From Mesorhizobium sp. L-8-3 (lineage in GTDB: Bacteria; Pseudomonadota; Alphaproteobacteria; Rhizobiales; Rhizobiaceae), in contig NZ_AP023262.1 of the NCBI RefSeq assembly GCF_016756615.1, positions 3,225,501-3,289,500 on the forward strand: DNA of 64,000 bases, written 5' to 3'. Shown one piece after another: positions 24,566 through 32,685 of the stretch (its first letter is position 1; the number at the start of each line of letters is the position of its first letter). The notes under the pieces are model-generated. The model did not search any database. It worked only from the letters and a program-made list of their open reading frames with translations, and was not told the origin of the DNA. The translations under genes and the position numbers were made by a program.

Positions 24566-25615
24566 CTAAGACGGGGTCAGCGCGTTGTCGAAGGCGAAGC
24601 GCGGGTCGGTGCCAACCCGGTCATAGACCCGCCACCGAAGCGAATTCGCCCCGACATGGAAAACGGCCGTGGCGAGCGTGTTCTCGTGGTCGGGATCGTC
24701 CGGCTGCTCGCGAAGGATCGGCAGGACAGGGTCGCCCTTGTCCCATAGCGCGGAAAGAGGATCGAAGCGCATTTCACTACGAGAACCGGCCATGATGGCG
24801 TCGCCGCGCTGTTGCCTGGATCGGGACGAGCCGGTGACGACCTGCGGCTCTTCCGAGCGACCGGGATGGACAAGATGGTTCGCATGGAGCCGCGGCTCAT
24901 CGACGGTGATCGCCGTGCAGCCCGAATGGGTGAATTCGATGCTGAGAAGGTGGGGGTCGCCGCGCTGCGCCAGCGTCATATGGAAGGCACCGGCACGCTT
25001 TGACGTTTCGAGCAGTTTCACCGCTTCGTCCAGCGTCGCGCAATCCAGCAGGGCACGCCCGAGCAGCATGCGCGGCAGGCCGGTGCCGGTGTCGCGCGAG
25101 CGTATGTTGTTGACCGTCTGGACGAGGCCGGCTTCGGTCACGGCGAAAGTGTGTCCCGGGATCGATGCCGGATAGACGAAAGCCGTGAACGCCTTGCCGT
25201 CGCGGGGCCGCACATTAGCGAGCGCGCAATGGCCGCGAAGCCCGGGATCGCCGTCTTCATTGTGCGCGATCACGGGCTCGTCCCCCGGGAGTTGCACGGT
25301 CGTGCAGCCGTCTGATGCCATCGCCCAGACGTCGCCGCGGCAGTTCCACAGGAACACCTCGTCGAGCGGCAGGCCGAGGCCATGCGCCAATCCCTGCAGT
25401 TCCTGCCAGTGGGCGGGGAAGCGCTCTTCGACCATCCGGCGCATGACAGCGACGCGCCGATCGTCGCGGAAGGCCATGACGGAAGCCCAGGCGTGCCTGG
25501 CCACGAGGTGGCGATGGGCGATTTCGGCGCCGAAACGGCCGAGTTGGAAGCCGACGTCGTAAGGCGTTCCGCTCGCCTCCAGGAAGTGGAGCCGGCCGCT
25601 ATCGTCAGTGGACAT
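24566..25615 (-). CDS. C45-family autoproteolytic Ntn-hydrolase (acyltransferase-like)
   Basis: 349 residues from ATG 25615; the start overlaps the end of the ABC ATPase gene by 11 bp, so the longer frame is not needed. The family is related to acyl-CoA:6-aminopenicillanate acyltransferase, which self-cleaves at Gly-Cys to expose an N-terminal Cys nucleophile. Here that bond is Gly103-Cys104 in ASDGCTTVQL, with AHNEDGD and QTVNNIRSRD as the expected oxyanion/substrate elements. In this operon the enzyme probably hydrolyses an amide bond of an imported compound, releasing an amine for the aminotransferase. This role is inferred. Confidence 0.82.
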   Translation of the reverse strand: MSTDDSGRLHFLEASGTPYDVGFQLGRFGAEIAHRHLVARHAWASVMAFRDDRRVAVMRRMVEERFPAHWQELQGLAHGLGLPLDEVFLWNCRGDVWAMASDGCTTVQLPGDEPVIAHNEDGDPGLRGHCALANVRPRDGKAFTAFVYPASIPGHTFAVTEAGLVQTVNNIRSRDTGTGLPRMLLGRALLDCATLDEAVKLLETSKRAGAFHMTLAQRGDPHLLSIEFTHSGCTAITVDEPRLHANHLVHPGRSEEPQVVTGSSRSRQQRGDAIMAGSRSEMRFDPLSALWDKGDPVLPILREQPDDPDHENTLATAVFHVGANSLRWRVYDRVGTDPRFAFDNALTPS

Positions 25616-26333
25616 GCTGAAGGAATTCCCGCAGGCGTGGATTTTCGGGATCGGCCAGAAGCGCGGCCGGATTGCCGTCCACCGAGATCTTGCCGCCTTC
25701 CATGAAGATGAGCCGCGTGCCGACCTGGCGGGCGAAGGCCATCTCATGGGTGACGACGATCATCGTCATGCCCTCTTCGGCGAGCGACTGCATCACACGC
25801 AGCACCTCATGGCGTAGCTCCGGATCGAGTGCGGAGGTCGGTTCGTCGAACAGCATCAGCTTCGGCTTGACGGCGAGCGCGCGGGCGATCGCCACACGCT
25901 GCTGCTGCCCGCCCGAAAGCTCGGAAGGGTAGTGATGGCCGCGATCGGCGAGGCCGACCTTGGCGAGCAGCGCCTGTGCCTGCTCGAGCGCTTCCGACCG
26001 GCTTGCGCCGCGCACGCGACGCGGGCCGAAGGCGACATTCTGCAAGGCGGTCATCTGCGGAAACAGGTTGAACTGCTGGAACACCATGCCGGCTTCCTGG
26101 CGGATCAGCCGGACCTTGGAGCGTCCGGACCTGACGCTGATGTCGTCGACGATGAGGTCGCCGCCATTGATCTCCTCGAGCGCGTTGATGCAGCGCAGGA
26201 GAGTGGACTTGCCCGAACCCGAGGGGCCGATCAGCACGACGACCTCGCCGGGATCGATCGCCAGGTCGACCTCGTTCAGAACCACGACCTTGCCGAAGGT
26301 CTTGGTGACCTTTCGAAACTCGACGATGCTCAT
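25605..26333 (-). CDS. Polar amino-acid ABC transporter, ATP-binding subunit
   Basis: 242 residues, the usual length for the GlnQ/HisP class. Walker [10 protein letters not shown] is at 36-44, the signature [16 protein letters not shown] about 132-147, Walker B LMLFDEP about 156-162, and the H-loop VVTHEM. It overlaps the permease stop by four bases (ATGA type) and the C45 gene by 11 bp, so it is in the same operon. It powers uptake by the permease 26330-26986 and binding protein 27046-27786. Confidence 0.92.
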   Translation of the reverse strand: MSIVEFRKVTKTFGKVVVLNEVDLAIDPGEVVVLIGPSGSGKSTLLRCINALEEINGGDLIVDDISVRSGRSKVRLIRQEAGMVFQQFNLFPQMTALQNVAFGPRRVRGASRSEALEQAQALLAKVGLADRGHHYPSELSGGQQQRVAIARALAVKPKLMLFDEPTSALDPELRHEVLRVMQSLAEEGMTMIVVTHEMAFARQVGTRLIFMEGGKISVDGNPAALLADPENPRLREFLQHVH

Positions 26334-26986
26334 AGGATCCGCATCCTCTTTTCCGTCATGCGCAGGATGAGGGTCAGCGAGCCGGTCATCAGCAGATAGA
26401 GGATGGCGACGGCCGTCCAGATCTCGACGGCGCGGAAATTGGCGGCCATGATCTCCTGCCCCTGCCGGGTGAGCTCGCCCACGCCGATGACGATGAACAG
26501 CGACGTGTCCTTGAGGCTGACGATGAACTGGTTGCCGAGCGCCGGGATCATGCGGCGGAAGGCCACCGGGCCGACGATGTAGACGAGCACCTTCCACATC
26601 GGCAGGCCGAGCGCGAGGCCCGCTTCCTTGAGGCCCTTCTGGACCGACAGGAACGAGCCGCGCACGATCTCGGCGATATAGGCGCCGGCATTGACGACGA
26701 TGGCGGTGATGGCGGCCGTCATCGGATTGACGCGGATGTCGGCCAGCACCGGCAGCGCGAAATAGATGAACATGACCTGGACGACGATCGGCGTGCCGCG
26801 GATCAGTTCGACATAGGTGAAGGCGATCGCGTTGAGCAAGGTATTGCCGTAGGCGCGCATCAGGCCGGCGACGAAGCCGACAACGAGGCCTCCGGCCAGG
26901 CCGGCCAGCGTGATGAGCACGGTGAGGCGCGCGCCGCCGATGAGGGCGGGCATCGCTTCGGCGATGACGGACCAGTCGAATTCCAT
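26330..26986 (-). CDS. Polar amino-acid ABC transporter, permease subunit
   Basis: 218 residues, five or six membrane helices, HisM/GlnP type. It carries the typical [20 protein letters not shown] motif at about 61-80 and the EAA loop [26 protein letters not shown] at about 104-130. Only one permease gene is present, so the channel is expected to be a homodimer, as in the glutamine system. It overlaps the ATPase gene by four bases. Confidence 0.92.
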   Translation of the reverse strand: MEFDWSVIAEAMPALIGGARLTVLITLAGLAGGLVVGFVAGLMRAYGNTLLNAIAFTYVELIRGTPIVVQVMFIYFALPVLADIRVNPMTAAITAIVVNAGAYIAEIVRGSFLSVQKGLKEAGLALGLPMWKVLVYIVGPVAFRRMIPALGNQFIVSLKDTSLFIVIGVGELTRQGQEIMAANFRAVEIWTAVAILYLLMTGSLTLILRMTEKRMRIL

Positions 26987-27010
26987 GGCAGGACCCGTTC
27001 AAGGAGTGAG

Positions 27011-27032
27011 GCGCGCCGGCGAGCCGGCGCGC
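27011..27032. terminator. GC hairpin between binding-protein and permease genes
   Basis: GCGCGCCGGC (27011-27020), two bases, GCCGGCGCGC (27023-27032): a perfect 10-bp stem directly after the binding-protein gene and before the permease. Such hairpins usually protect the upstream message and attenuate reading into the membrane genes, giving more binding protein than permease. There is no T-tract. Confidence 0.65.
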
Positions 27033-27045
27033 ATAGGGAGGGTAC

Positions 27046-27786
27046 TCAGCTCTTCGGTTCGGTCCCGAACCACTTCTTGTAGATCGCGTCGTAGCGGCCG
27101 TCCTTCTTCATGTTGCCCAGCGCGGCATTGACCTTGGCGACCAGGTCGCTGCCCTTGGGAAAGCCGATGCCGTATTGATGCGCCATCATCTGCTCGCCCA
27201 CGGCCTTGACCTTGCCGCCGCCGGCCGTCGCGACGTAGTAGAGCACGTTCGGCGTGTCGTGCATGGCGGCGTCGACGCGACCGGTCTGCAGCTCCAGATA
27301 GGCATTGTCGACATTCGGGAACTGGCGCAGTTCGGTTTCCTTGAAATTCTCCTTGGCATAGTCGGTGGCCGAGGTGCCGGTCTTGACCGCCAGCACCTTG
27401 CCCTTCAGGTCGTCGGCACCGGCGATCGCGCTGTCGGCGGGCACCATCAGCAGGAAGCCGCTGTCGTAATAGCCGTCGGAGAAGTCGATGACCTTCTTGC
27501 GCTCGTCCTTGATGGTGATGCCGGCAAGCGCGACGTCGACCTGCTTGGTCTGCAGGGCCGGGATGATGCCGTTGAAGTCCATCGGCTGCAGCGTGTAGGT
27601 GACGCCGATTTCCTTGGCGATCGCGTCCCACATGTCGATGTCGAAGCCGACATATTTGTCGCCTTCCTTGAACTCGAACGGCACAAAGGCGGTGTCGGTC
27701 GCCACCACGAGATCCTCGGCGCGCGAGGGCTGCGTGAAGGCGAGGGCGCTCGCGAAGACTGCGAAGAGAAGAGTGTGGAGTTTCAT
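27046..27786 (-). CDS. Polar amino-acid ABC transporter, periplasmic binding protein
   Basis: 246 residues. Signal peptide about 1-23 (ending PSRA). The two-lobed family-3 fold is evident: [26 protein letters not shown] at the N-terminal lobe and [13 protein letters not shown] at the hinge region. This wording is close to glutamine/arginine binding proteins (GlnH/ArtJ), but no ligand can be assigned; the operon context suggests a modified amino acid or amide. It precedes the permease by 59 bp, which contain a strong hairpin. Confidence 0.92.
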   Translation of the reverse strand: MKLHTLLFAVFASALAFTQPSRAEDLVVATDTAFVPFEFKEGDKYVGFDIDMWDAIAKEIGVTYTLQPMDFNGIIPALQTKQVDVALAGITIKDERKKVIDFSDGYYDSGFLLMVPADSAIAGADDLKGKVLAVKTGTSATDYAKENFKETELRQFPNVDNAYLELQTGRVDAAMHDTPNVLYYVATAGGGKVKAVGEQMMAHQYGIGFPKGSDLVAKVNAALGNMKKDGRYDAIYKKWFGTEPKS

Positions 27787-27828
27787 TGTCTGTTCCCCTT
27801 TTCTGGTGACTTGATGATGGACGGCCGT

Positions 27829-29166
27829 TCAGGAGGCCGGGATTGACGCGAGCGCGGCGTCGATCGCATCGCCGAGGCGTTCGACGATGCGGGCGATGTC
27901 GTTGCGCTCCACGATGAAGGGCGGCGCAAGAAGCACGTGGTCGCCGAGGCGCCCGTCGATGGTGCCGCCCATCGGATAGACCATCAGGCCCCGCGCCATG
28001 GCTTCCTTCTTGATGCGGGCATGCAGCTTGAGGCCGGGATCGAACGGCCGCTTGCTCATGCGATCGGCGACGATCTCGACACCGCGAAAGAGGCCGCGCC
28101 CGCGGATGTCGCCGACATGGTGATGATTGCCGAGCCGCTCGTTCAACTGCTGTTCGAGCTCGCCGCCCATGGCGACGACATTGGCGAGCAGCTTGTCGCG
28201 CCGGATCACCTGCTGCACCGCGAGCCCGGCCGCGGCGGCCATCGGATGGCCCATATAGGTGTGGCCGTGCTGGAAGAAACCGGAGCCGTCGGCAAAGGCC
28301 TGGAAGATCTGCCGGGACAGCAGCACCGCGCCGAGCGGCTGATAGCCGCCGCCTAGGCCCTTGGCGATGGTCATCAGGTCGGGTGCGACGCCGTCCTGCT
28401 CGCAGGCATGCAGCGTGCCGGTGCGGCCCATGCCGCACATCACCTCGTCCAGGATGAGCAGGATGCCGTAGCGGTCGCAGATGGCGCGGATCTGCCTGAA
28501 ATAGTCGGCGACGGGAGGGACGGCGCCCGCCGTCGCACCGACGACCGTTTCCGCCACGAAGGCGATGACCTGATCGGCGCCGAGCTCGAGGATCTTCTGC
28601 TCGAGCTGCGCGGCCGCACGGCTCGCATAGGCCTCGTCGCTCTCGCCGGTCTCTTGCAGGCGGTAGGCGTAGCAGGGGTCGATGTGGTGCGTCTCGATGA
28701 GCAACGGCTTGAACTGCGCCCGCCGCCACTCGTTGCCGCCGGCCGCCAGCGCCCCCAGCGTGTTGCCGTGATAACTCTGGCGGCGGGCGATGATGTGCCG
28801 GCGCTGCGGTTCGCCCTTCTCGACGAAATATTGCCGCGCCATCTTCAGCGCCGCCTCGACCGCCTCGGAGCCGCCGGAGACGAGGTAGACATGACTCAGT
28901 CCTGCCGGCGCGTCCTCGACCAGAAGTTCGGCCAGTTGCTCGGCCGCTTCGGAAGTGAAGAAGCCCGTATGCGCATAGGCCAGCCTGTCCAGCTGCTCAT
29001 GCAGGGCTGCGAGCACCGCGGGGTGGCCGTGCCCCAGGCATGAAACGGCCGCTCCCCCTGATGCGTCGATATAGGCCTTGCCGTCGGTATCGTAGAGTTC
29101 GATGCCCTTGCCGCCGACGGCGACCGGCGGGACAGCGTGAATGGCGCGGTGGAGGAGGCGGGTCAT
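27829..29166 (-). CDS. Class III PLP-dependent aminotransferase
   Basis: 445 residues, a full-length omega-aminotransferase-type enzyme. The cofactor Lys269 is in DLMTIAKGLGGGYQPLGAVL, Asp240 in LILDEVMCGMGRTG contacts the pyridine nitrogen, and the phosphate-binding GGSEAVEAALKMARQY lies at about 98-113. The family takes amino groups from beta-, gamma- or omega-amino acids. Its start overlaps the RpiR stop by four bases, so the regulator and enzyme are cotranscribed, followed by the amino-acid transporter. With the divergent BKACE enzyme it would fit degradation of a beta-amino acid. Confidence 0.9.
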   Translation of the reverse strand: MTRLLHRAIHAVPPVAVGGKGIELYDTDGKAYIDASGGAAVSCLGHGHPAVLAALHEQLDRLAYAHTGFFTSEAAEQLAELLVEDAPAGLSHVYLVSGGSEAVEAALKMARQYFVEKGEPQRRHIIARRQSYHGNTLGALAAGGNEWRRAQFKPLLIETHHIDPCYAYRLQETGESDEAYASRAAAQLEQKILELGADQVIAFVAETVVGATAGAVPPVADYFRQIRAICDRYGILLILDEVMCGMGRTGTLHACEQDGVAPDLMTIAKGLGGGYQPLGAVLLSRQIFQAFADGSGFFQHGHTYMGHPMAAAAGLAVQQVIRRDKLLANVVAMGGELEQQLNERLGNHHHVGDIRGRGLFRGVEIVADRMSKRPFDPGLKLHARIKKEAMARGLMVYPMGGTIDGRLGDHVLLAPPFIVERNDIARIVERLGDAIDAALASIPAS

Positions 29167-30068
29167 GGACGCTTCGTTCTTGCCTGGAAGTGGGTGTTCA
29201 ATGCGGCCGATTGCCTGTCCATGCGGGCAAGCGCTTTGCCCGCGGCGTCTGCCTCATGGCCGGCGACGAGGGCGCCGAGGATTTCGGCCACGACGAAGGC
29301 CGGCGACATGGTGTGCAGGAAGGAGGGGCTCTCGGTCGGCACGACCACCGACACGGTCGCGAGTTGGGCAAGCGGGGCGACGAGACTGTCGGTGATCGCG
29401 ACGACGGATACGCCGCAGGACCTGGCGTATTCGGTGATCTCCAGCGTCTGCCGCGTATAGGGAAGAACGCTGACCGCTACCATCACGTCTTCAGACGTCG
29501 CGCTGCCCAGGGCGTCCACGCCGATACCGCCCACGGCGTCGAGCATGGCCGATTGCTTGCCGGCCAGCGACAGGATGTAGTGCAGGTGCCAGGCGGTCGG
29601 ATGGCTGGAGCGCAGGCCGAGGCAGTAGACCCTGCGCGCGCCGGCGATGCGGCGGGCAGCCTCCACGAGATTGTCGAGCCCGGCGGGCTGGGAAAGGGCT
29701 GCGATCTGCGTTCCGATGCCGCTCACCATGTCGGCGGCGAGCGCATGGTCGCCCTTGAGCTTCTGGCTCTTCGCCTGTGCCCCGACGCGGCCGGCGAAGC
29801 CCGTGCCCTCGTGGCGCATGGCATCGGCATGAAGCTGGCGGATGTCCTCATAGCCGGCGAAACCCAGATGCTTGGCGAGGCGCGTCATCGTGGCCGGCTG
29901 GACGTCGGCCTGGCGCGCCTGCTCCCGCATCGACAGCAGCGCCACCTCGCGCGGATGGTCGAGCACATAGCGCGCTGCGGCCTGCAACTGCCCCGACATG
30001 TCGTCGAAGTCGCGAATAATCGTTTCGGTGAGCGGGCCGGACTTCATTCCATCCCAATACAACGGCAT
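29163..30068 (-). CDS. MurR/RpiR-family regulator with SIS domain
   Basis: 301 residues from ATG 30068 (a start at MKSG, 30047, is also possible). N-terminal helix-turn-helix about 10-85 with SMREQARQADVQPATMTRLAKHLGFAGYEDIR, then a SIS sugar/phosphate-isomerase-like fold at about 120-260 (VYCLGLRSSHPTAWHLHYIL, then VSVLPYTRQTLEITEYARSCG). SIS regulators sense sugar phosphates in the classical cases; in catabolic loci like this one the effector is probably a pathway intermediate. It is first in its operon and divergent from BKACE, with two AT-rich operator-like repeats in the gap. Confidence 0.88.
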   Translation of the reverse strand: MPLYWDGMKSGPLTETIIRDFDDMSGQLQAAARYVLDHPREVALLSMREQARQADVQPATMTRLAKHLGFAGYEDIRQLHADAMRHEGTGFAGRVGAQAKSQKLKGDHALAADMVSGIGTQIAALSQPAGLDNLVEAARRIAGARRVYCLGLRSSHPTAWHLHYILSLAGKQSAMLDAVGGIGVDALGSATSEDVMVAVSVLPYTRQTLEITEYARSCGVSVVAITDSLVAPLAQLATVSVVVPTESPSFLHTMSPAFVVAEILGALVAGHEADAAGKALARMDRQSAALNTHFQARTKRP

Positions 30069-30075
30069 CGGAAGG

Positions 30076-30108
30076 ATTGCAACATATGTTTCAATATTGC
30101 ATCATATG
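30076..30108. promoter_or_regulatory. Direct-repeat operator between rpiR and BKACE
   Basis: ATTGCAACATATG (30076-30088) and ATTGCATCATATG (30096-30108) differ at one base and are 20 bp apart, two helical turns. The first is also part of an imperfect palindrome TTGCAACATATGTTTCAA (30077-30094), and the second contains ATCATATGAT. The site lies only eight bases from the rpiR start and overlaps the translation-start region of BKACE, fitting repression of both directions by RpiR. Confidence 0.65.
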
Positions 30109-30126
30109 ATTGGATTGGATCATGAG

Positions 30127-30972
30127 ATGGAGCGCGCCGTGGCGGACCAGGACGAACAGCGACGAGTGGCGATCGCGGTGGCGCCGAATGGCGGGCGTTG
30201 GACCAAGGCGGACCATCCGGCGATCCCGCTCAGCCCGGCCGAACTGGCGCGGACGGCGACCGAGTGCCTGGAGGCCGGCGCCGGCATGATCCATGTGCAT
30301 GTGCGCCGACCCGATGGCCGGCATCTGCTCGATGCCGACGCCTATCGCGAGGCCATCGCCGCCATCCGCGCGGCGACGGGCGCGCGCATGGTGATCCAGA
30401 TCACGACCGAAGCGCTCGGCATCTATGCGCCGGCCGAGCAGGTCGCGGTGCTGAAAGAGGTCAGGCCGGAGGCGGCTTCGCTGGCACTGCGGGAGATCGT
30501 GCCTGATGACGCCGCCGAACCGGCGTTTGCCGACACGCTCTCCTGGATGAAGCGGGAGCATGTGCTGCCGCAGATCATCCTCTACGACCCCTCGGAAGCC
30601 GTCCGGCTCGCCGGCATGATCCGGCGCGGCTTGGTGCCGTGGCAGGACATTCCGGTTCTCTATGTACTCGGCCGATACACTGTTTCGCAGACCTCGCAGC
30701 CGGCCGACCTGCTGCCGTTCCTCGCTCCCGACATGCCCCGCTTCGCCAATTGGAGCGTATGCGCGTTCGGGCGGCACGAGGCGGCCTGCGTAACCGCCGC
30801 CGCGCTGCTCGGAGGGCATGTGCGGGTCGGCTTTGAAAACAACCTGCTCTTGCCCGACGGTCGTCTCGCTCCTTCCAATGCCGCGCTCGTCGAGGCCGTC
30901 ACGACCGCGACGCGCGCGTTGGGCCTCGGGCTGTGCGACGCCACGGCGATCCGCGAGCTAGCGCGGGCATGA
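30127..30972 (+). CDS. BKACE-family beta-keto acid cleavage enzyme (DUF849)
   Basis: 281 residues from ATG 30127 (an in-frame ATG at 30106 would add seven residues and lies in the operator). The family condenses a beta-keto acid with acetyl-CoA, giving acetoacetate and a shortened acyl-CoA; the founding member is the 3-keto-5-aminohexanoate cleavage enzyme Kce of lysine fermentation. The zinc motif HVHVR (His56, His58) is present, with the DNWSVCAFGRHEA-like C-terminal motif near 225. It is divergent from an RpiR/aminotransferase/ABC operon and probably works in the same pathway. The actual keto acid is unknown. Confidence 0.85.
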   Translation: MERAVADQDEQRRVAIAVAPNGGRWTKADHPAIPLSPAELARTATECLEAGAGMIHVHVRRPDGRHLLDADAYREAIAAIRAATGARMVIQITTEALGIYAPAEQVAVLKEVRPEAASLALREIVPDDAAEPAFADTLSWMKREHVLPQIILYDPSEAVRLAGMIRRGLVPWQDIPVLYVLGRYTVSQTSQPADLLPFLAPDMPRFANWSVCAFGRHEAACVTAAALLGGHVRVGFENNLLLPDGRLAPSNAALVEAVTTATRALGLGLCDATAIRELARA

Positions 30973-31020
30973 ATGCACCCTCGAACTGAGGTGCTTCCGA
31001 CGCTGCCCTTGGCTTTCCAG

Positions 31021-31052
31021 TATTCGATATGTATACGTTTCATATACGAATA
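31021..31052. promoter_or_regulatory. AT-rich palindrome upstream of the parD-like/map pair
   Basis: TATTCGATATG (31021-31031) and CATATACGAATA (31041-31052) are inverted copies with one inserted base, around GTATAC. The palindrome ends 17 bp before the likely start of the ParD-like gene and is much AT-richer than its surroundings. It is the natural candidate for autoregulation by the ParD-like protein. Confidence 0.6.
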
Positions 31053-31068
31053 ATATATGGAGATCCTC

Positions 31069-31281
31069 ATGGGCATCGTGAACATAGACGATGATTTGCA
31101 CGATCAACTGCGCAGAGCGAGCAAGGTATCGTGTCGTTCGATCAATGCGCAGGCTGCCTTCTGGATCAAGGTCGGCATGCTGTGCGAGACCAATCCGACG
31201 CTCAGCTTCACCGAGATCATGGCGCGCGAGCTTGGTTCCGCAGGCGTTTCGGCTCAATCGCTTGCCTTGAGCGAAGCATGA
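31069..31281 (+). CDS. ParD-like small DNA-binding protein (putative antitoxin)
   Basis: 70 residues from ATG 31069, five bases after GGAGATC; the ATG at 31057 lacks a site. The sequence GIVNIDDDLHDQLRRASKVSCRSINAQAAFWIKVGM matches the ParD-like antitoxin family: a ribbon-helix-helix N-terminus followed by a helical stretch ending in LSFTEIMARELGS. In type II systems such proteins bind their own promoter and a toxin. No ParE-like toxin follows. Instead its stop codon overlaps the start of a methionine aminopeptidase by four bases. The pairing looks fixed rather than accidental. Confidence 0.75.
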   Translation: MGIVNIDDDLHDQLRRASKVSCRSINAQAAFWIKVGMLCETNPTLSFTEIMARELGSAGVSAQSLALSEA

Positions 31282-32072
31282 CGAAGCAGCCCCAGGAACT
31301 GGCGTTGCTGGCCGAATCCGGCCGGTTGCTGGCGTCCGTATTCGGGCTGCTGGACCGAACCCCGCTCGTTGGCATGTCAACACTTCAGATCAATGAAATG
31401 GTCGAGCGTTTCATCGTTCACGATCTCCAGGCGCGTCCCGCCAGCAAGGGCCAATATGGCTATGGTTTTGTGTTGAATTCTTCGGTGAACGATGTGGTCT
31501 GCCACGGCGTTCCATCGCAATCGAACGTGCTTCGGGACGGCGACATCGTCAATTTCGACATCACGCTCGAGAAGAACGGCTATATCGCAGATTCCAGCAA
31601 GACCTATCTCGTCGGCGAGGTAAATCCGGCCGCCAAGAGGCTGGTCCAGACCGCCTACGAAGCCATGTGGATGGGCATCCGGGCGGTTCGCCCGGGCGCG
31701 CGTCTCGGAGACATCGGCTGGGCGATCGAACGACATGCCAAGCGAAACGGCTATTCCGTGGTGCGTGAATATTGCGGTCACGGCATCGGCCGGGTGATGC
31801 ATGAGGAACCGCAGGTCCTGCACTTCGGAAAGCCGGGATCCGGCCTCGCCCTCCGCGAGGGCATGGTGTTCACGATCGAACCGATGCTCAATCGGGGCCG
31901 GCGGAGTGTGAAAACCGAGGCCGACGGTTGGACTGTCGTGACGAGAGACGGGTCGCTTTCCGCACAGTTCGAGCACACCGTTGCCGTGACGGCTTCCGGC
32001 GTGTCGGTGCTGACGCTGCGTCCCGGAGAAAGAGGCTCCGGACCAACCAACCAGGTCAGCCCCGGGGCATGA
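31278..32072 (+). CDS. map: Type I methionine aminopeptidase (second-copy type, coupled to ParD-like gene)
   Basis: 264 residues, the length of bacterial type I enzymes. All five metal ligands are present: Asp94, Asp105, His168, Glu201 and Glu232, as are His76 (VCHGVP) and His175. The enzyme removes N-terminal Met from new proteins. It overlaps the ParD-like gene (ATGA), so the two are translated together. The housekeeping map is normally next to ribosomal or radC-type genes, so this is probably an accessory copy. It may act as the toxic partner or simply be regulated by the small protein; neither is shown. Confidence 0.88.
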   Translation: MTKQPQELALLAESGRLLASVFGLLDRTPLVGMSTLQINEMVERFIVHDLQARPASKGQYGYGFVLNSSVNDVVCHGVPSQSNVLRDGDIVNFDITLEKNGYIADSSKTYLVGEVNPAAKRLVQTAYEAMWMGIRAVRPGARLGDIGWAIERHAKRNGYSVVREYCGHGIGRVMHEEPQVLHFGKPGSGLALREGMVFTIEPMLNRGRRSVKTEADGWTVVTRDGSLSAQFEHTVAVTASGVSVLTLRPGERGSGPTNQVSPGA

Positions 32073-32170
32073 GCAAGTCAGCCCGGCATGAACAAAGTCA
32101 GCCAGGCATGAGCAAGTCAGCCCGGCATGAGCAAGGTCAGCCAGGCATGAGCAAGGTCAGCCGGGCATGA
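32066..32170. repeat. Tandem repeat of 19-20 bp, five copies
   Basis: Starting over the map stop codon are five units GGCATGAGCAAGTCAGCC-C/A/G: 32066-32084, 32085-32104, 32105-32123, 32124-32143, 32144-32163, then a partial GGCATGA. Units alternate between 19 and 20 bp by one G. Each contains ATGAGCAA, so short overlapping peptides (MSKSARHEQ-type) could be read, but there is no ribosome site. It is probably a minisatellite; transcript-level function is possible. Confidence 0.8.
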
Positions 32171-32411
32171 CCTGCGCTACGCCGGTCTGTTCGTGAACCG
32201 CGTCGGTTCTTTGCGGCTGCCGCCGTCCAATTGAAAACGATAACGATTTCCATGGGATCGCAACGGCTGTTCCTGCTGGGACAGACCGCCTTCGCGCGCG
32301 CAACCATTGTCCGCCCGCGCCTGGAAGGAGGCGGCGTGAGACAATTGTTCTTCCCATCCCGGAGCCGACCGGAACCGCCATCCTCCACGGCAGCCTGAGG
32401 TTGATGACGTC
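32171..32411. other. Intergenic region, no gene seen
   Basis: 241 bp after the tandem repeat and before the GntR-type operators. No frame has both a ribosome site and family resemblance. Together with 32073-32170 and the operator region to 32685 it makes a gene-free stretch of about 610 bp. Confidence 0.5.
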
Positions 32412-32470
32412 TTGTCTGCAATTCATGCTAAATTTCATCGACAAAAATTGTCTACAATCTGGTTGACAAA
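32412..32470. promoter_or_regulatory. GntR-type operators upstream of the peptide-ABC operon
   Basis: Two copies of a TTGTNNRCAA motif, TTGTCTGCAA (32412-32421) and TTGTCTACAA (32448-32457), 36 bp apart. The second is merged with a palindrome GACAAAAATTGTC (32440-32452), and TTGACAAA follows at 32463-32470. The same motif occurs twice before the GntR/flavin-reductase divergent genes (41663-41694). The FCD-type GntR proteins bind short inverted repeats of this build, so a common regulator is likely. Confidence 0.65.
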
Positions 32471-32685
32471 GGTCGTGCTTTGGCCGATCGTATTCGAAGA
32501 CCAGCCGTTGCCGACGATCAGGAAAGCCGATGGCGATGACCGACAGGTCGAGCAGGTCCTGATCCGCGCCGACAACAAGCCACTGGCTGACGCGCCTCGG
32601 CGAGTGACCCGGCGGCGGCCGCGGCCGCCCAACAGCAAGATCCCCGCCAAGGGGACTTAGGAACCTCTATCGGGAGAACATTCGA

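Noticed and set aside
32066..32170. CRISPR array
   Set aside because: Repeats are contiguous 19-20 bp units without spacers, and there are no cas genes.
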